Shown here piece after piece: positions 50,632-58,460 of a DNA stretch of 64,000 bases; the stretch's first letter is position 1, and every line of letters starts with the position of its first letter. The notes under the pieces were generated by a model. The model searched no databases and was not told the DNA's origin. It saw nothing but the letters and a program-made list of their open reading frames with translations. Origin of the DNA: Selenomonas sp. AE3005 (GTDB taxonomy: Bacteria; Bacillota; Negativicutes; Selenomonadales; Selenomonadaceae). The position numbers and the translations under genes are program-made. The stretch lies in assembly GCF_000686945.1 (NCBI RefSeq), contig NZ_JMME01000001.1:248001-312000 (forward strand), written 5' to 3'.

Positions 50632-51039
50632 ATGCGAGTTGCAGGCCTTGATGACAGCGTGGCTGGCGTCACTAATATGGAAAAAGCCAGGACACAGGGT
50701 ACAGATGCTTTTAAGGATATGTTTGCGGGCCTGGTGCAGGAACGCATTGCTAATCTGACCGAAACGCTCGAGGAAATGAATGCCCGGCGGGCGGAATTGT
50801 CCGAGCTGAAAGCCCAGCAGAAATGTACAGAGATAATCCGGCATGTGCTGCCTGATGGCAGTGTTTTGGTAAAAGAATTTGTGGATGGCAAGCTGGACAG
50901 CTGCTATCGCAAACCGCCGCATTTAAAAGATGTGCCGGATGACAGTAAGCCGGTTCCCCAGGCAGCTGATGGGACGGAGCTTAAATCCCTGCGCAAAATG
51001 AAAAAGGTGCCGGCTGTGCGGATATTTGATGATATATAA
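50632..51039 (+). CDS. Unrecognised 135-aa protein
   Basis: I do not recognise this protein. A central amphipathic helix (residues about 35-65, with E-R-I-A-N-L-T-E-T-L-E-E-M-N-A-R-R-A-E-L) is followed by a beta hairpin I-I-R-H-V-L-P-D-G-S-V-L-V-K-E-F-V-D-G, and by a proline-rich, charged tail. No signal or membrane segment is present. A GGGGGGGAGAGG stretch supplies a strong ribosome binding site before ATG 50632, and a clear terminator follows, so it is a genuine single-gene unit. Confidence 0.7.
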   Translation: MRVAGLDDSVAGVTNMEKARTQGTDAFKDMFAGLVQERIANLTETLEEMNARRAELSELKAQQKCTEIIRHVLPDGSVLVKEFVDGKLDSCYRKPPHLKDVPDDSKPVPQAADGTELKSLRKMKKVPAVRIFDDI

Positions 51040-51050
51040 GTTATATATAA

Positions 51051-51092
51051 AGAGGCAGAGGTCATCATACAGTTGATGGCCTCTGCCTCTGT
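51051..51092. terminator. Terminator between the 135-aa gene and the AraC gene
   Basis: AGAGGCAGAGGTCATCA pairs with TGATGGCCTCTGCCTCT; it can serve both converging genes although T-runs are short. Confidence 0.82.
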
Positions 51093-51096
51093 CAGG

Positions 51097-51945
51097 TTAT
51101 TGTTTGCGATAATCACGGGGCGAACATTTAAACATTTCTTTAAATGCCCGGGAGAATGTAGAGTAGTCGGCAAAACCGACTTCCTCACTGATGGCGGTGA
51201 TGGGCATATCTGTTTTCAGCAGGTCACGGGCCAGCAGCAGGCGTTTGCTGCGAATGTACTGGTGAATGCCATAACCAGTGTCGGCCTTAAACTTGCGCAT
51301 TAAGTAGAACTTACTGATATAGGCCTGGGCTGCCAGTTCATCGATGGGCAGGTCATGCGCCAGATTGGCATTGATGTAGGTGATTATCTGTTGAATCTTG
51401 GGGTCATAGGTGGCATTGTTCAGTCCGGATAATTCATGTTCATGCAGGGAACGGTTTAAAAGTATCATAAATTCAATGAACATAATTTCGGTGAAAAGCT
51501 CATTGGCAAAGCCCTTGCTCCGGGCTGTTTTTTCCAGCTTGTCCATGTGAAAGAGCAGGTCATGGCTGGTGCCGGGGGGCTGGTGCATGACACTGCTGTT
51601 ATCACGGGCGTAGGTAAAGCACTGGGCCAGGTCCACATGCTCAGCATTTTGCTGTTGCCAACGCCGTAAAAAGTCCGGCGCTACATAAATGACGATGCGT
51701 TCGTATTCTTTATTATCATCAGTGAATACGGGGCGATGAATTTCACCGGCGGCAACAAAGACAATGTCCCGGGGAGCCAGATGATATGTTTTGCCTTCAA
51801 TAACATAATCTACAGCACCATCAAGAAACATGATTATCTTATGGAAGTCATGATAGTGAAAGGGGATGGGTTTCAAGGCAGCGTCTTTTAAACGGAAAAC
51901 ACGGAAGTCGCTGACAAGATATCCTTTCTTTTCATAGTCGCTCAT
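51097..51945 (-). CDS. AraC-family transcriptional regulator
   Basis: The 282-aa protein has an N-terminal cupin sensor (P-F-H-Y-H-D-F-H-K-I-I-M-F-L-D-G, then L-A-P-R-D-I-V-F-V-A-A-G-E-I-H) and a C-terminal pair of helix-turn-helix motifs ending F-S-R-A-F-K-E-M-F-K-C-S-P-R-D-Y-R. It likely responds to a sugar or small metabolite. ATG 51945 is chosen because GAGGGGG lies 6 bases upstream; the frame extends 21 codons further without support. It is divergent from the DapF-like gene, which it may control. Confidence 0.9.
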   Translation of the reverse strand: MSDYEKKGYLVSDFRVFRLKDAALKPIPFHYHDFHKIIMFLDGAVDYVIEGKTYHLAPRDIVFVAAGEIHRPVFTDDNKEYERIVIYVAPDFLRRWQQQNAEHVDLAQCFTYARDNSSVMHQPPGTSHDLLFHMDKLEKTARSKGFANELFTEIMFIEFMILLNRSLHEHELSGLNNATYDPKIQQIITYINANLAHDLPIDELAAQAYISKFYLMRKFKADTGYGIHQYIRSKRLLLARDLLKTDMPITAISEEVGFADYSTFSRAFKEMFKCSPRDYRKQ

Positions 51946-52103
51946 AATTTTCCCCCTCATAACGAATTTGTTCTTAGTATAGTACAATTTTTGCAATATT
52001 GAAAGCATATTTTAAACTTTTATTGCAAATCTGACCTTGCTATAATAAAACCATCGAAATTATTACAGCTTATGCAGATTATAAAGAAAGGCCGGTGAGC
52101 AGG

Positions 52104-52427
52104 ATGTTGTTAGTTCGTTTATATCGTGTGGAGGATAAGGAAGTTATGATTATGGACGGGAATCAGGGATATATGCCTGGTGAAAATGCCATCCGCCTGC
52201 TGGCCAGCCGTAAGTTTGGTGTTGGTGCTGACAGGGTGATTATCCACAGCGAGATGAACGGGCAGCGCAGCTTTACAGTGTATGACGCTGAGGGTTATGC
52301 GTGCGCTTTGACGGCTGCAGACCGCGCGTTGCTGGGACGCCAGGCCGATTGTGAGGTGCGGCTGACGGATTACTTCGCCGGGAAAATGCGTCAGGCTGAT
52401 GAGTGTGAACTGGCGGCTGCCTGTTAA
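52104..52427 (+). CDS. DapF-like N-terminal fragment, stand-alone
   Basis: This protein of about 107 aa resembles only the first lobe of diaminopimelate epimerase: R-K-F-G-V-G-A-D-R-V-I-I-H-S, then F-T-V-Y-D-A-E-G-Y-A-C-A-L-T. These parallel R-x-x-G-I-G-A-D-G and F-x-N-A-D-G-S-x-A-E-M-C-G. The catalytic Cys of M-C-G-N is replaced, so epimerase activity is not expected. An extended -10 (TGCTATAAT near 52038-52046) lies upstream. The start may be GTG 52095 or ATG 52104. It is divergent from an AraC regulator. It could be a decayed copy or a small binding protein; its clean frame and promoter argue for a live gene. Confidence 0.55.
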   Translation: MLLVRLYRVEDKEVMIMDGNQGYMPGENAIRLLASRKFGVGADRVIIHSEMNGQRSFTVYDAEGYACALTAADRALLGRQADCEVRLTDYFAGKMRQADECELAAAC

Positions 52428-52496
52428 TTGGATATTGATATAATGATAAAGATGGGGCGAGCACTCCATCTTTTTTATATTGCCAAGGAAAAATAC

Positions 52497-52525
52497 TTGA
52501 CAGCCTATAAAACCTTCGCTATAAT
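52497..52525 (+). promoter_or_regulatory. Consensus promoter of the ylxM-ffh-rpsP-trmD operon
   Basis: Perfect TTGACA (52497-52502) and TATAAT (52520-52525) are separated by 17 bases, 47 bases before ylxM. Confidence 0.9.
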
Positions 52526-52572
52526 AGCCTATGTCAAGGGGGAAACCTTGGCACCTATTTTTAAAGCAGGTG

Positions 52573-52947
52573 ATGGCGATGATGGAGCAGCTCTTGTATT
52601 TATCCACGTTGTTTGATTTATATGGGGCATTGCTTACGGAGAAACAGCAGGAATGCCTGCGTATGCACTTGTTTGAGGATTTTTCCTTATCGGAAATCGG
52701 TGAAGAGCTGGGGATATCCCGGCAGGCGGTTTACGATAATGTCCACCGCAGTGAAAAAGCGATGGAGTCCTACGAGAAAAAATTAGGCCTGGCGGCCCGT
52801 TACCAAGGTGAACGTCAGGAGTTAGCCAAAATTTATGAAGCAATCAAGGGACTGAAACAGCCGGGCAATGCTGAGGCTGTTGATGAAGTCCTGGACCGCT
52901 TGGAACCCTACACTGTGCAGGGTCACGGTCAGGAGGTATCCGTTTGA
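52573..52947 (+). CDS. ylxM: YlxM-family DNA-binding protein, SRP-associated
   Basis: The 124-aa protein is a UPF0122/YlxM helix-turn-helix protein: L-L-T-E-K-Q-Q-E-C-L-R-M-H-L-F-E-D-F-S-L-S-E-I-G-E-E-L-G-I-S-R-Q-A-V-Y-D resembles sigma-70 region 4. The family always lies next to ffh and is thought to assist SRP function. In-frame ATGs at 52573 and 52579 are both possible; the latter has better spacing from GCAGGTG. It overlaps the ffh start by 4 bases. The C-terminal about 45 residues extend beyond the usual core. Confidence 0.88.
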   Translation: MAMMEQLLYLSTLFDLYGALLTEKQQECLRMHLFEDFSLSEIGEELGISRQAVYDNVHRSEKAMESYEKKLGLAARYQGERQELAKIYEAIKGLKQPGNAEAVDEVLDRLEPYTVQGHGQEVSV

Positions 52948-54332
52948 TATTTGAAAGCTTATCCGACCGCTTGCAGGAAACATTCAAAAAACTTCGCGGT
53001 CATGGCAAGTTGACGGAGGACGATGTCAACGAGGCCATGCGGGAAGTGCGAATGGCACTTCTGGAAGCTGATGTAAACTTCAAGGTCGTCAAGAACTTTA
53101 TAAAGACTGTCAAGGAACGGGCTATCGGTCAGGATATACTCGAAACCTTGACGCCGGCTCAGGTGGTTATCAAGATTGTTGATGAAGAGCTCACCAACCT
53201 CATGGGCGGTACGCAGAGCCGTATCAACATAAGTCCAAATCCGCCGACCATCATCATGATGGCAGGTCTGCAGGGTGCTGGTAAAACCACGTCTGCTGGT
53301 AAGCTGGGCTTGTCCCTTAAAAAGCAGGGCAAACGTCCGTTGCTGGTTGCCTGTGATATTTACCGTCCGGCTGCTATCAAGCAGTTGCAGGTAGTGGGCA
53401 AACAGCTCGACATTCCCGTGTTTTCCATGGAGCAGGGCACCGATGCGGTGACCATTGCTAAATCTTCTATTGCTTATTCGCAAAGTCATGCCAACGATGT
53501 TATCATCATCGATACGGCAGGCCGCTTGCAGATAGATGAAGCTTTGATGCAGGAACTGCGTGATATCAAAGCTGAGGTCAAGCCGCATGAAATTCTGCTG
53601 GTTGTGGATGCCATGACCGGTCAGGAATCCGTAAATGTGGCGCAGACCTTTAATGACAGCCTTGGCCTTGATGGTGTCATCATGACCAAGCTGGACGGTG
53701 ATGCCCGTGGTGGTGCAGCACTGTCTGTAAAGGCTGTTACCGGTGTGCCCATTAAGTTTGTGGGTATGGGAGAGAAACTGGAGGCACTCCAGCCCTTCCA
53801 TCCTGACCGCATGGCCTCCCGTATCCTCGGGATGGGCGACGTGCTTTCTCTCGTAGAAAAGGCTCAGCAGACCTTTGATATGGAAGAGGCGCGCAAGATG
53901 GAGAAAAAGCTGCGCAAGGATGAATTTACCTTGGATGACTTCCTCTCCCAGATGCAGCAGGTCAAGAAACTTGGTTCCCTCGAGAATATCCTGGGCATGA
54001 TTCCTGGCATGGGCGGCATCAAAAAACAGCTGGAAGGTCAGGATATTGACCTTGATGGCAAGGAAATGCGCCAGATTGAGGCCATTATCAAATCCATGAC
54101 GCCTAAAGAACGGGCGGACATCGGTATCATCAACGGCAGCCGCCGTAAACGTATCGCCATGGGCTCCGGCACCAAAGTGCAGGACGTCAACAAGCTCTTA
54201 AAGCAGTTTGGCGAAATGAAAAAGATGATGAAGAAAATGAAAAAAATGCAAAAGGGAAAAGGGTTCCCGGGCTTAGGCAGCTTAGGCAATCTGGGCCTCG
54301 GAAACTTCCCGAAAATGCCCTTTATGCGTTAA
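52944..54332 (+). CDS. ffh: Signal recognition particle GTPase Ffh
   Basis: Ffh binds signal peptides of nascent membrane proteins and the SRP RNA. The 462-aa protein has the N helical bundle, G1 G-L-Q-G-A-G-K-T-T, G3 D-T-A-G-R-L, G4 T-K-L-D-G-D-A-R-G-G-A, and a methionine-rich M domain with the RNA-binding M-T-P-K-E-R and G-S-R-R-K-R-I-A-M-G-S-G. The start is TTG 52944, forming a TTGA overlap with ylxM, with AGGAGG 7 bases upstream. It is the second gene of the operon. Confidence 0.97.
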   Translation: MIFESLSDRLQETFKKLRGHGKLTEDDVNEAMREVRMALLEADVNFKVVKNFIKTVKERAIGQDILETLTPAQVVIKIVDEELTNLMGGTQSRINISPNPPTIIMMAGLQGAGKTTSAGKLGLSLKKQGKRPLLVACDIYRPAAIKQLQVVGKQLDIPVFSMEQGTDAVTIAKSSIAYSQSHANDVIIIDTAGRLQIDEALMQELRDIKAEVKPHEILLVVDAMTGQESVNVAQTFNDSLGLDGVIMTKLDGDARGGAALSVKAVTGVPIKFVGMGEKLEALQPFHPDRMASRILGMGDVLSLVEKAQQTFDMEEARKMEKKLRKDEFTLDDFLSQMQQVKKLGSLENILGMIPGMGGIKKQLEGQDIDLDGKEMRQIEAIIKSMTPKERADIGIINGSRRKRIAMGSGTKVQDVNKLLKQFGEMKKMMKKMKKMQKGKGFPGLGSLGNLGLGNFPKMPFMR

Positions 54333-54371
54333 TTTTTATACACTCCAATTTGCGAAAGGTGGTGAAATTTC

Positions 54372-54641
54372 ATGGCAGTAAAGATTCGTTTGAACCGTAT
54401 GGGTGCAAAGAAGAACCCTTTCTATCGTATTGTGGTTGCTGACTCCCGTGCTCCGCGTGATGGCCGTTTTATCGAAGTTCTCGGTAACTATGACCCCTCC
54501 AAGCAGCCGGCAGTTGTCAACGTTGACGAAGCAAAGGTTCTTGACTGGATGAACAAAGGTGCTCAGCCGACCGATACCGTTAAAAATCTGTTCAGCAAGC
54601 AGGGCATCATGTCCAAGTTCGCTGAATCCAAGAAGAAGTAA
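54372..54641 (+). CDS. rpsP: 30S ribosomal protein S16
   Basis: The 89-aa protein starts [31 protein letters not shown] (S16 consensus) and ends with a lysine-rich tail. It lies in the usual ffh-rpsP-khpA-rimM-trmD order. AAAGGTGG lies about 9 bases before the ATG. Confidence 0.98.
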   Translation: MAVKIRLNRMGAKKNPFYRIVVADSRAPRDGRFIEVLGNYDPSKQPAVVNVDEAKVLDWMNKGAQPTDTVKNLFSKQGIMSKFAESKKK

Positions 54642-54670
54642 GCTAAGTGCTTATTGGAAAGAGGCTCGAC

Positions 54671-54898
54671 ATGAAGAAACTTGTTGAAGTTATCGCCAAA
54701 TCCTTAGTGGAGCATCCCGAAGCTGTCGTTGTTGATGAACGGCAGGAGGATGGGCAGACCGTGCTCAGCCTTCACGTGGCAGAGGATGACATGGGTAAGG
54801 TCATCGGGCGTCAGGGGCGTATTGCCAAGGCATTACGTACCGTGGTCAAAGCCGCGGCCACTCGGGAAAATACGAAAGTCACGGTTGAGATTATTTAA
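54671..54898 (+). CDS. khpA: RNA-binding protein KhpA (KH domain)
   Basis: The 75-aa protein carries one KH domain with the G-x-x-G loop as V-I-G-R-Q-G-R-I. KhpA pairs with KhpB to bind many RNAs in Firmicutes. ATG 54671 is used with GAAAGAGG about 7 bases upstream; an in-frame GTG at 54647 is less supported. A weak terminator lies between it and ylqD. Confidence 0.93.
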   Translation: MKKLVEVIAKSLVEHPEAVVVDERQEDGQTVLSLHVAEDDMGKVIGRQGRIAKALRTVVKAAATRENTKVTVEII

Positions 54899-54903
54899 AA
54901 TAA

Positions 54904-54941
54904 AAGCGGCAGGTTTCTTTTTAGGGACTTGCCGTTTTTAC
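54904..54941 (+). terminator. Terminator-like hairpin between khpA and ylqD
   Basis: AGCGGCAGG is matched by CTTGCCGTT around a 14-base T-rich loop and followed by TTTTTA. The stem is only moderate, so read-through to ylqD-rimM-trmD is expected. Confidence 0.6.
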
Positions 54942-54967
54942 TATGTATGAAGAAAAGGGGAACTGTC

Positions 54968-55399
54968 ATGGATTCTATTTCACTGAAAGTGCCTGTTACT
55001 ATTAAGGCAAAACTTACGGAAAAACTTAAGACGAAGATTCTTACGGAGCTGGAAGAAGGCATTAAGCGTGCTGAACTCGAACTGCAGCAGCTTGATATTC
55101 AGGAAAAGCGTGTAATGCAGGAAAATCAGCCGGCTAATCCGGAACAGCCCACGATGGAAGAAGTACAGCGTTTTCAGTCCATTCAGGCTCATTTCGGCCA
55201 GGAACGTCAGAAACGTCTGGAATTCCGCGAAGAGTCCAATGCCCGTAAGGAAGAAATGGAAAAAATGGTTATTGGTGCGGAAATCGTTCAGGGCACGCTC
55301 GAACATCAGGTGGAAGTCCATGTAGGTGATGACATGCGTGAAATCATGAACGTGGAAGTGCTGGTGGAAGATGACAAGATTATCGCCATTCGCGGCTAA
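54968..55399 (+). CDS. ylqD: YlqD-family protein
   Basis: The 143-aa protein has the YlqD pattern: M-D-S-I-S-L-K-V-P-V-T-I-K-A-K-L-T-E, a long central coiled coil (about 25-100), and a C-terminal strand region V-E-V-H-V-G-D-D-M-R. YlqD lies between khpA and rimM in many Firmicutes; function is unknown. ATG 54968 has AAGGGG about 6 bases upstream. Its last 29 bases overlap the annotated start of rimM. Confidence 0.82.
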   Translation: MDSISLKVPVTIKAKLTEKLKTKILTELEEGIKRAELELQQLDIQEKRVMQENQPANPEQPTMEEVQRFQSIQAHFGQERQKRLEFREESNARKEEMEKMVIGAEIVQGTLEHQVEVHVGDDMREIMNVEVLVEDDKIIAIRG

Positions 55400-55916
55400 G
55401 AAAAACAAACGGGACAAAAATCGCGTTACCATCGGCAAGGTCGGGGCCGCCCATGGCATTCATGGGGAAATGCGGATTATTCCCCTGACAGATTTCGTGG
55501 AACGCTTTGCTGACATGACGGAAGTTATGGTTGGCAGTGAACTGCTCCATATTGAAAGCTGTAAGTATCATAAGCAATATGTGCTGATGAAATTTAAGGA
55601 ATATCCCGTCCGGGAGGCGGCAATGAGCCTTACCGGCAAGCTGCTGACCGTTGACCGCAGTGAGGCGGCGCCGTTAAATGAAGGCGAGTATTACACCTTT
55701 GACATCATTGGCCTGACCGTTTTTGACATGTCAGGCAATGAGCTGGGCACGGTGGAAAATGTCCTGCGTACCGGCAGCAATGACGTGTATCAGGCACGCC
55801 GCACAGATGGCGGTGAACTTCTGATACCGGCGCTGAAAGCCGTAGTCAAGGAAATTGACGTAGCAGGCGGCCGCATGGTCGTAGATATGCCTGAGGAGAT
55901 TTCCGATGCGCATTGA
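55371..55916 (+). CDS. rimM: 16S rRNA processing protein RimM
   Basis: RimM assists 30S maturation around S19. The 181-aa protein has R-V-T-I-G-K-V-G-A-A-H-G-I-H-G-E-M-R-I at the N-terminal barrel and the PRC-barrel motif Y-Y-T-F-D-I-I-G-L-T-V, ending L-L-I-P-A-L-K-A-V-V-K-E-I-D. The start at ATG 55371 overlaps ylqD; no better start lies between it and the conserved block. It overlaps trmD by 11 bases. Confidence 0.94.
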   Translation: MTRLSPFAAKKNKRDKNRVTIGKVGAAHGIHGEMRIIPLTDFVERFADMTEVMVGSELLHIESCKYHKQYVLMKFKEYPVREAAMSLTGKLLTVDRSEAAPLNEGEYYTFDIIGLTVFDMSGNELGTVENVLRTGSNDVYQARRTDGGELLIPALKAVVKEIDVAGGRMVVDMPEEISDAH

Positions 55917-56640
55917 TATGGTGACAATATTTCCGGAAATGTTTGCTGGCCCGTTTGGTGACAGCATTACCAAACGGGCTGTGGATAAAGGTATTTTGGA
56001 TATTCATTTTACCAATTTCCGCGATTTTGCTGAGGATAAACATCATCATGTCGATGACAGCCCTTTTGGCGGCGGTGCCGGCATGGTGTTAAAACCGGAA
56101 CCAATGTATAAGGCTGTGCGTGATGTACTAGCCAGAACTGCCGAATACGCTGCCAATCGCCGGGTACTGATTATGGACCCGTCCGGCCCGACTTTTAATC
56201 AGGAAAAGGCCAAGGAACTGGCGGCTTATGACCAGCTGGTTTTTATCTGTGGTCATTATGAGGGCTTTGATGCGCGTATTTATAAACTGGCTGACGAGGC
56301 CATCTCGATTGGTGATTTTGTCCTTACAGGCGGTGAACTGCCGGCTATGGTGATTACTGATGCGGTATCGCGTATGCTGCCAGGTGTACTGGGGCATGAA
56401 GAATCAGCACCTACGGATTCCTTCTATGAGGGACTGCTGGAATTTCCTCAGTATACACGTCCCCGGGAATTTGAAGGCATGGAAGTGCCGGAGGTGCTGC
56501 TTAACGGTGACCATGCCAAAATACGGCAGTGGCGCCGGGAACAATCCCTGCTGGTGACGCAAAAATATCGTCCTGACCTGTTGGCTAAGGCTGACCTTAC
56601 TGACAAGGACCGCCAGTTTTTGGCAGACACAAATAAATAA
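55906..56640 (+). CDS. trmD: tRNA (guanine-N1)-methyltransferase
   Basis: TrmD methylates G37 of tRNAs with a G36. The 244-aa protein opens R-I-D-M-V-T-I-F-P-E-M-F and contains the trefoil-knot motifs F-G-G-G-A-G-M-V and Y-E-G-F-D-A-R-I with the catalytic Asp in D-S-P-F-G. I-G-D-F-V-L-T-G-G-E-L-P-A-M is the SAM site. It ends the ribosome-maturation operon before a strong terminator; rplS, which often follows, is not here. Confidence 0.97.
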   Translation: MRIDMVTIFPEMFAGPFGDSITKRAVDKGILDIHFTNFRDFAEDKHHHVDDSPFGGGAGMVLKPEPMYKAVRDVLARTAEYAANRRVLIMDPSGPTFNQEKAKELAAYDQLVFICGHYEGFDARIYKLADEAISIGDFVLTGGELPAMVITDAVSRMLPGVLGHEESAPTDSFYEGLLEFPQYTRPREFEGMEVPEVLLNGDHAKIRQWRREQSLLVTQKYRPDLLAKADLTDKDRQFLADTNK

Positions 56641-56649
56641 ATCTAACAG

Positions 56650-56704
56650 ACGAGCGAAAGTTTTCCTGACTATCATTAGCCGGCAGGAAAATTTCGCTCG
56701 TTTG
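56650..56704 (+). terminator. Terminator after trmD
   Basis: ACGAGCGAAAGTTTTCCTG pairs with CAGGAAAATTTCGCTCGT (one mismatch or bulge), followed by TTG-T-rich sequence. Confidence 0.88.
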
Positions 56705-56757
56705 TCGTATTGGATAAAGTATAAATGTAATTGTGAGAGATACCAGGAGGATAAGCT

Positions 56758-57492
56758 ATGAAAAAATCCCACATCATCGCTGTTGCAGCAGTTTTGTACC
56801 TGCTGATTATGGTCATCGGTGTGGCGGCTTATTTTGCCTATGAAACAGAACATGCCAAAGTAGAAAAAGCACGGCAGGCAGCGCAGACGATGACAGAAAC
56901 AGCACCTGCGGCGAAGAAACAGGAAAAAGAGCCGGAAGAGAAGGTTGACCCGGCACTTATCCAGGCGGCGGCAGCAAAAAAAGCCGCAGAAAAGAAAGAG
57001 CAGGACCTGAAAGGCGGCATGCATTCAGAAACCATCAATGGTGTTACTTACTATAAACATACATGGCCGAAAAAGCTGGCACCTGGTGTGTATTTGCGCC
57101 CGTTTGTGGCCGAAGGGCAGGGGGGCTGCCTGCTGAAAAACGACGTTTATTATTTTTACACTATTCATGACGCAGAGCAGACGGCCTGGGTGATGGGGGA
57201 CCATCTGGACATTGCCGCCGGCGGTCAGACCACGACGCTGTCTTTTGACCCGTCAACCATGCATAAACACATGGCCTCCGATGCGGAATGGCTATCGGAA
57301 AATTATGTGGTCAATGCCGATAAGAAAACGGTAGCGGCGTTTAAACGCATTGCCCAGTCCAAACAGGGCAGTATTGTTTATTATAATAGCAGTACAGGCA
57401 AGGCCAGACGGCATGAACTGAGCATAGAAGAAGTGACAAGAATTAGTGAAATGGTCGAGTTGTATGAGCTTTTGCAGCAGGACCAGCAGTGA
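56758..57492 (+). CDS. Membrane-anchored protein of unknown function
   Basis: The 244-aa protein has one N-terminal membrane helix (residues 5-28) and an Ala/Lys/Glu-rich, coiled-coil-like linker (about 32-82). An unrecognised globular domain at about 85-220 follows, with tyrosines and glycine in G-G-C-L-L-K-N-D-V-Y-Y-F-Y. The linker resembles a periplasm-spanning stalk, so the domain should be extracytoplasmic. AGGAGG lies 8 bases before ATG 56758. No neighbour suggests a role; it is between two terminator-bounded units. Confidence 0.75.
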   Translation: MKKSHIIAVAAVLYLLIMVIGVAAYFAYETEHAKVEKARQAAQTMTETAPAAKKQEKEPEEKVDPALIQAAAAKKAAEKKEQDLKGGMHSETINGVTYYKHTWPKKLAPGVYLRPFVAEGQGGCLLKNDVYYFYTIHDAEQTAWVMGDHLDIAAGGQTTTLSFDPSTMHKHMASDAEWLSENYVVNADKKTVAAFKRIAQSKQGSIVYYNSSTGKARRHELSIEEVTRISEMVELYELLQQDQQ

Positions 57493-57579
57493 CCAATGGG
57501 GCAGTGGTAATATTGTTTTGTATGGATTGACTCTATAACCTATTTATTCAAATTGTCAGTTTTTTATATGTGTTTTTTG

Positions 57580-57588
57580 TGATATAAT
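57580..57588 (+). promoter_or_regulatory. Extended -10 promoter element before udk
   Basis: TGATATAAT gives an extended -10 (TATAAT at 57583-57588) 40 bases before the udk start. A TTGTCA lies too far upstream (24-base spacing) to be a normal -35. Confidence 0.55.
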
Positions 57589-57627
57589 ACTCCTAATGCT
57601 GTATTATCAAAGGAGGTGTTGCACCAA

Positions 57628-58251
57628 ATGAAAACAACGATTATCGGTATAGCTGGAGGTTCCGGCTCGGGGAAATCCACCTTTACTAATCGCTTGAAAA
57701 GTTTTTTTGGTGAAAACATAACCGTCATTTATCATGACAACTATTATCGCGCTAATGATGCCTTGTCCATGGAGGAACGCCGCAGGATAAACTATGACCA
57801 TCCGCAGGCACTCGAAACAGATTTGCTCGTTAAGCACCTGGAAGAACTTAAACAGGGTAAAAGCGTAAAATGTCCGGTATATGATTTTACGCAGCATAAC
57901 CGTTCGGATAAAACGATTACCATTCATCCCAGCCGCGTCATTGTCGTGGAAGGTATTCTTATCTTACAGGATGAACGTTTGCGCGATGCTTTTGACATAA
58001 AGATTTTCGTAGAAGCTGATGCTGATGAACGCATTCTGCGCCGCGTGGTACGTGACATGGATGAACGCGGCCGCGAACTGCAGGATATCATTGAGCATTA
58101 CCTGGCAACGGTTAAGCCGATGCATTATCTTTATGTAGAACCGACGCGTAATGTGGCTGATATCGTTCTCAACAGCGGTTTGAACGATGTGGCTTTTGAT
58201 GTGATGAAAACCAAAATAGAACATATTTTGGAAAATCCTGATGAAGATTAA
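57628..58251 (+). CDS. udk: Uridine/cytidine kinase
   Basis: The 207-aa kinase has Walker A G-G-S-G-S-G-K-S-T, the substrate loop H-D-N-Y-Y-R, the Y-D-H-P-x-A motif, V-Y-D-F-T-Q-H-N-R, and V-V-E-G-I-L as Walker B-like. It salvages uridine and cytidine to the monophosphates. ATG 57628 has AGGAGGTG 9 bases upstream. It is a single gene between a promoter and a terminator. Confidence 0.95.
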   Translation: MKTTIIGIAGGSGSGKSTFTNRLKSFFGENITVIYHDNYYRANDALSMEERRRINYDHPQALETDLLVKHLEELKQGKSVKCPVYDFTQHNRSDKTITIHPSRVIVVEGILILQDERLRDAFDIKIFVEADADERILRRVVRDMDERGRELQDIIEHYLATVKPMHYLYVEPTRNVADIVLNSGLNDVAFDVMKTKIEHILENPDED

Positions 58252-58296
58252 CAATATACAAATGTCCATTTGACATAACAGAGCGGATTAACTCAA

Positions 58297-58341
58297 GCAG
58301 CCGTAAATCTTGGTATATGGCCAGGATTACGGCTGTTTTTA
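58297..58341 (+). terminator. Terminator after udk
   Basis: AGCCGTAAATC pairs with GATTACGGCT (one bulge) and is followed by GTTTTT. Confidence 0.86.
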
Positions 58342-58403
58342 TGTTAAGGCTAAAATAAATGTTTAATAGAGAAGAACAAAGGTCTATGTAAATAATAAAA
58401 TAC

Positions 58404-58431
58404 TTTACAAATAACTGTAATGGTGTATAAT
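58404..58431 (+). promoter_or_regulatory. Promoter of the NSS transporter gene
   Basis: TTTACA (58404-58409) and TATAAT (58426-58431) are spaced by 16 bases, 29 bases before the start codon. Confidence 0.72.
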
Positions 58432-58460
58432 GGTCTTATTAAGAATTAGAGGTGATGTAC

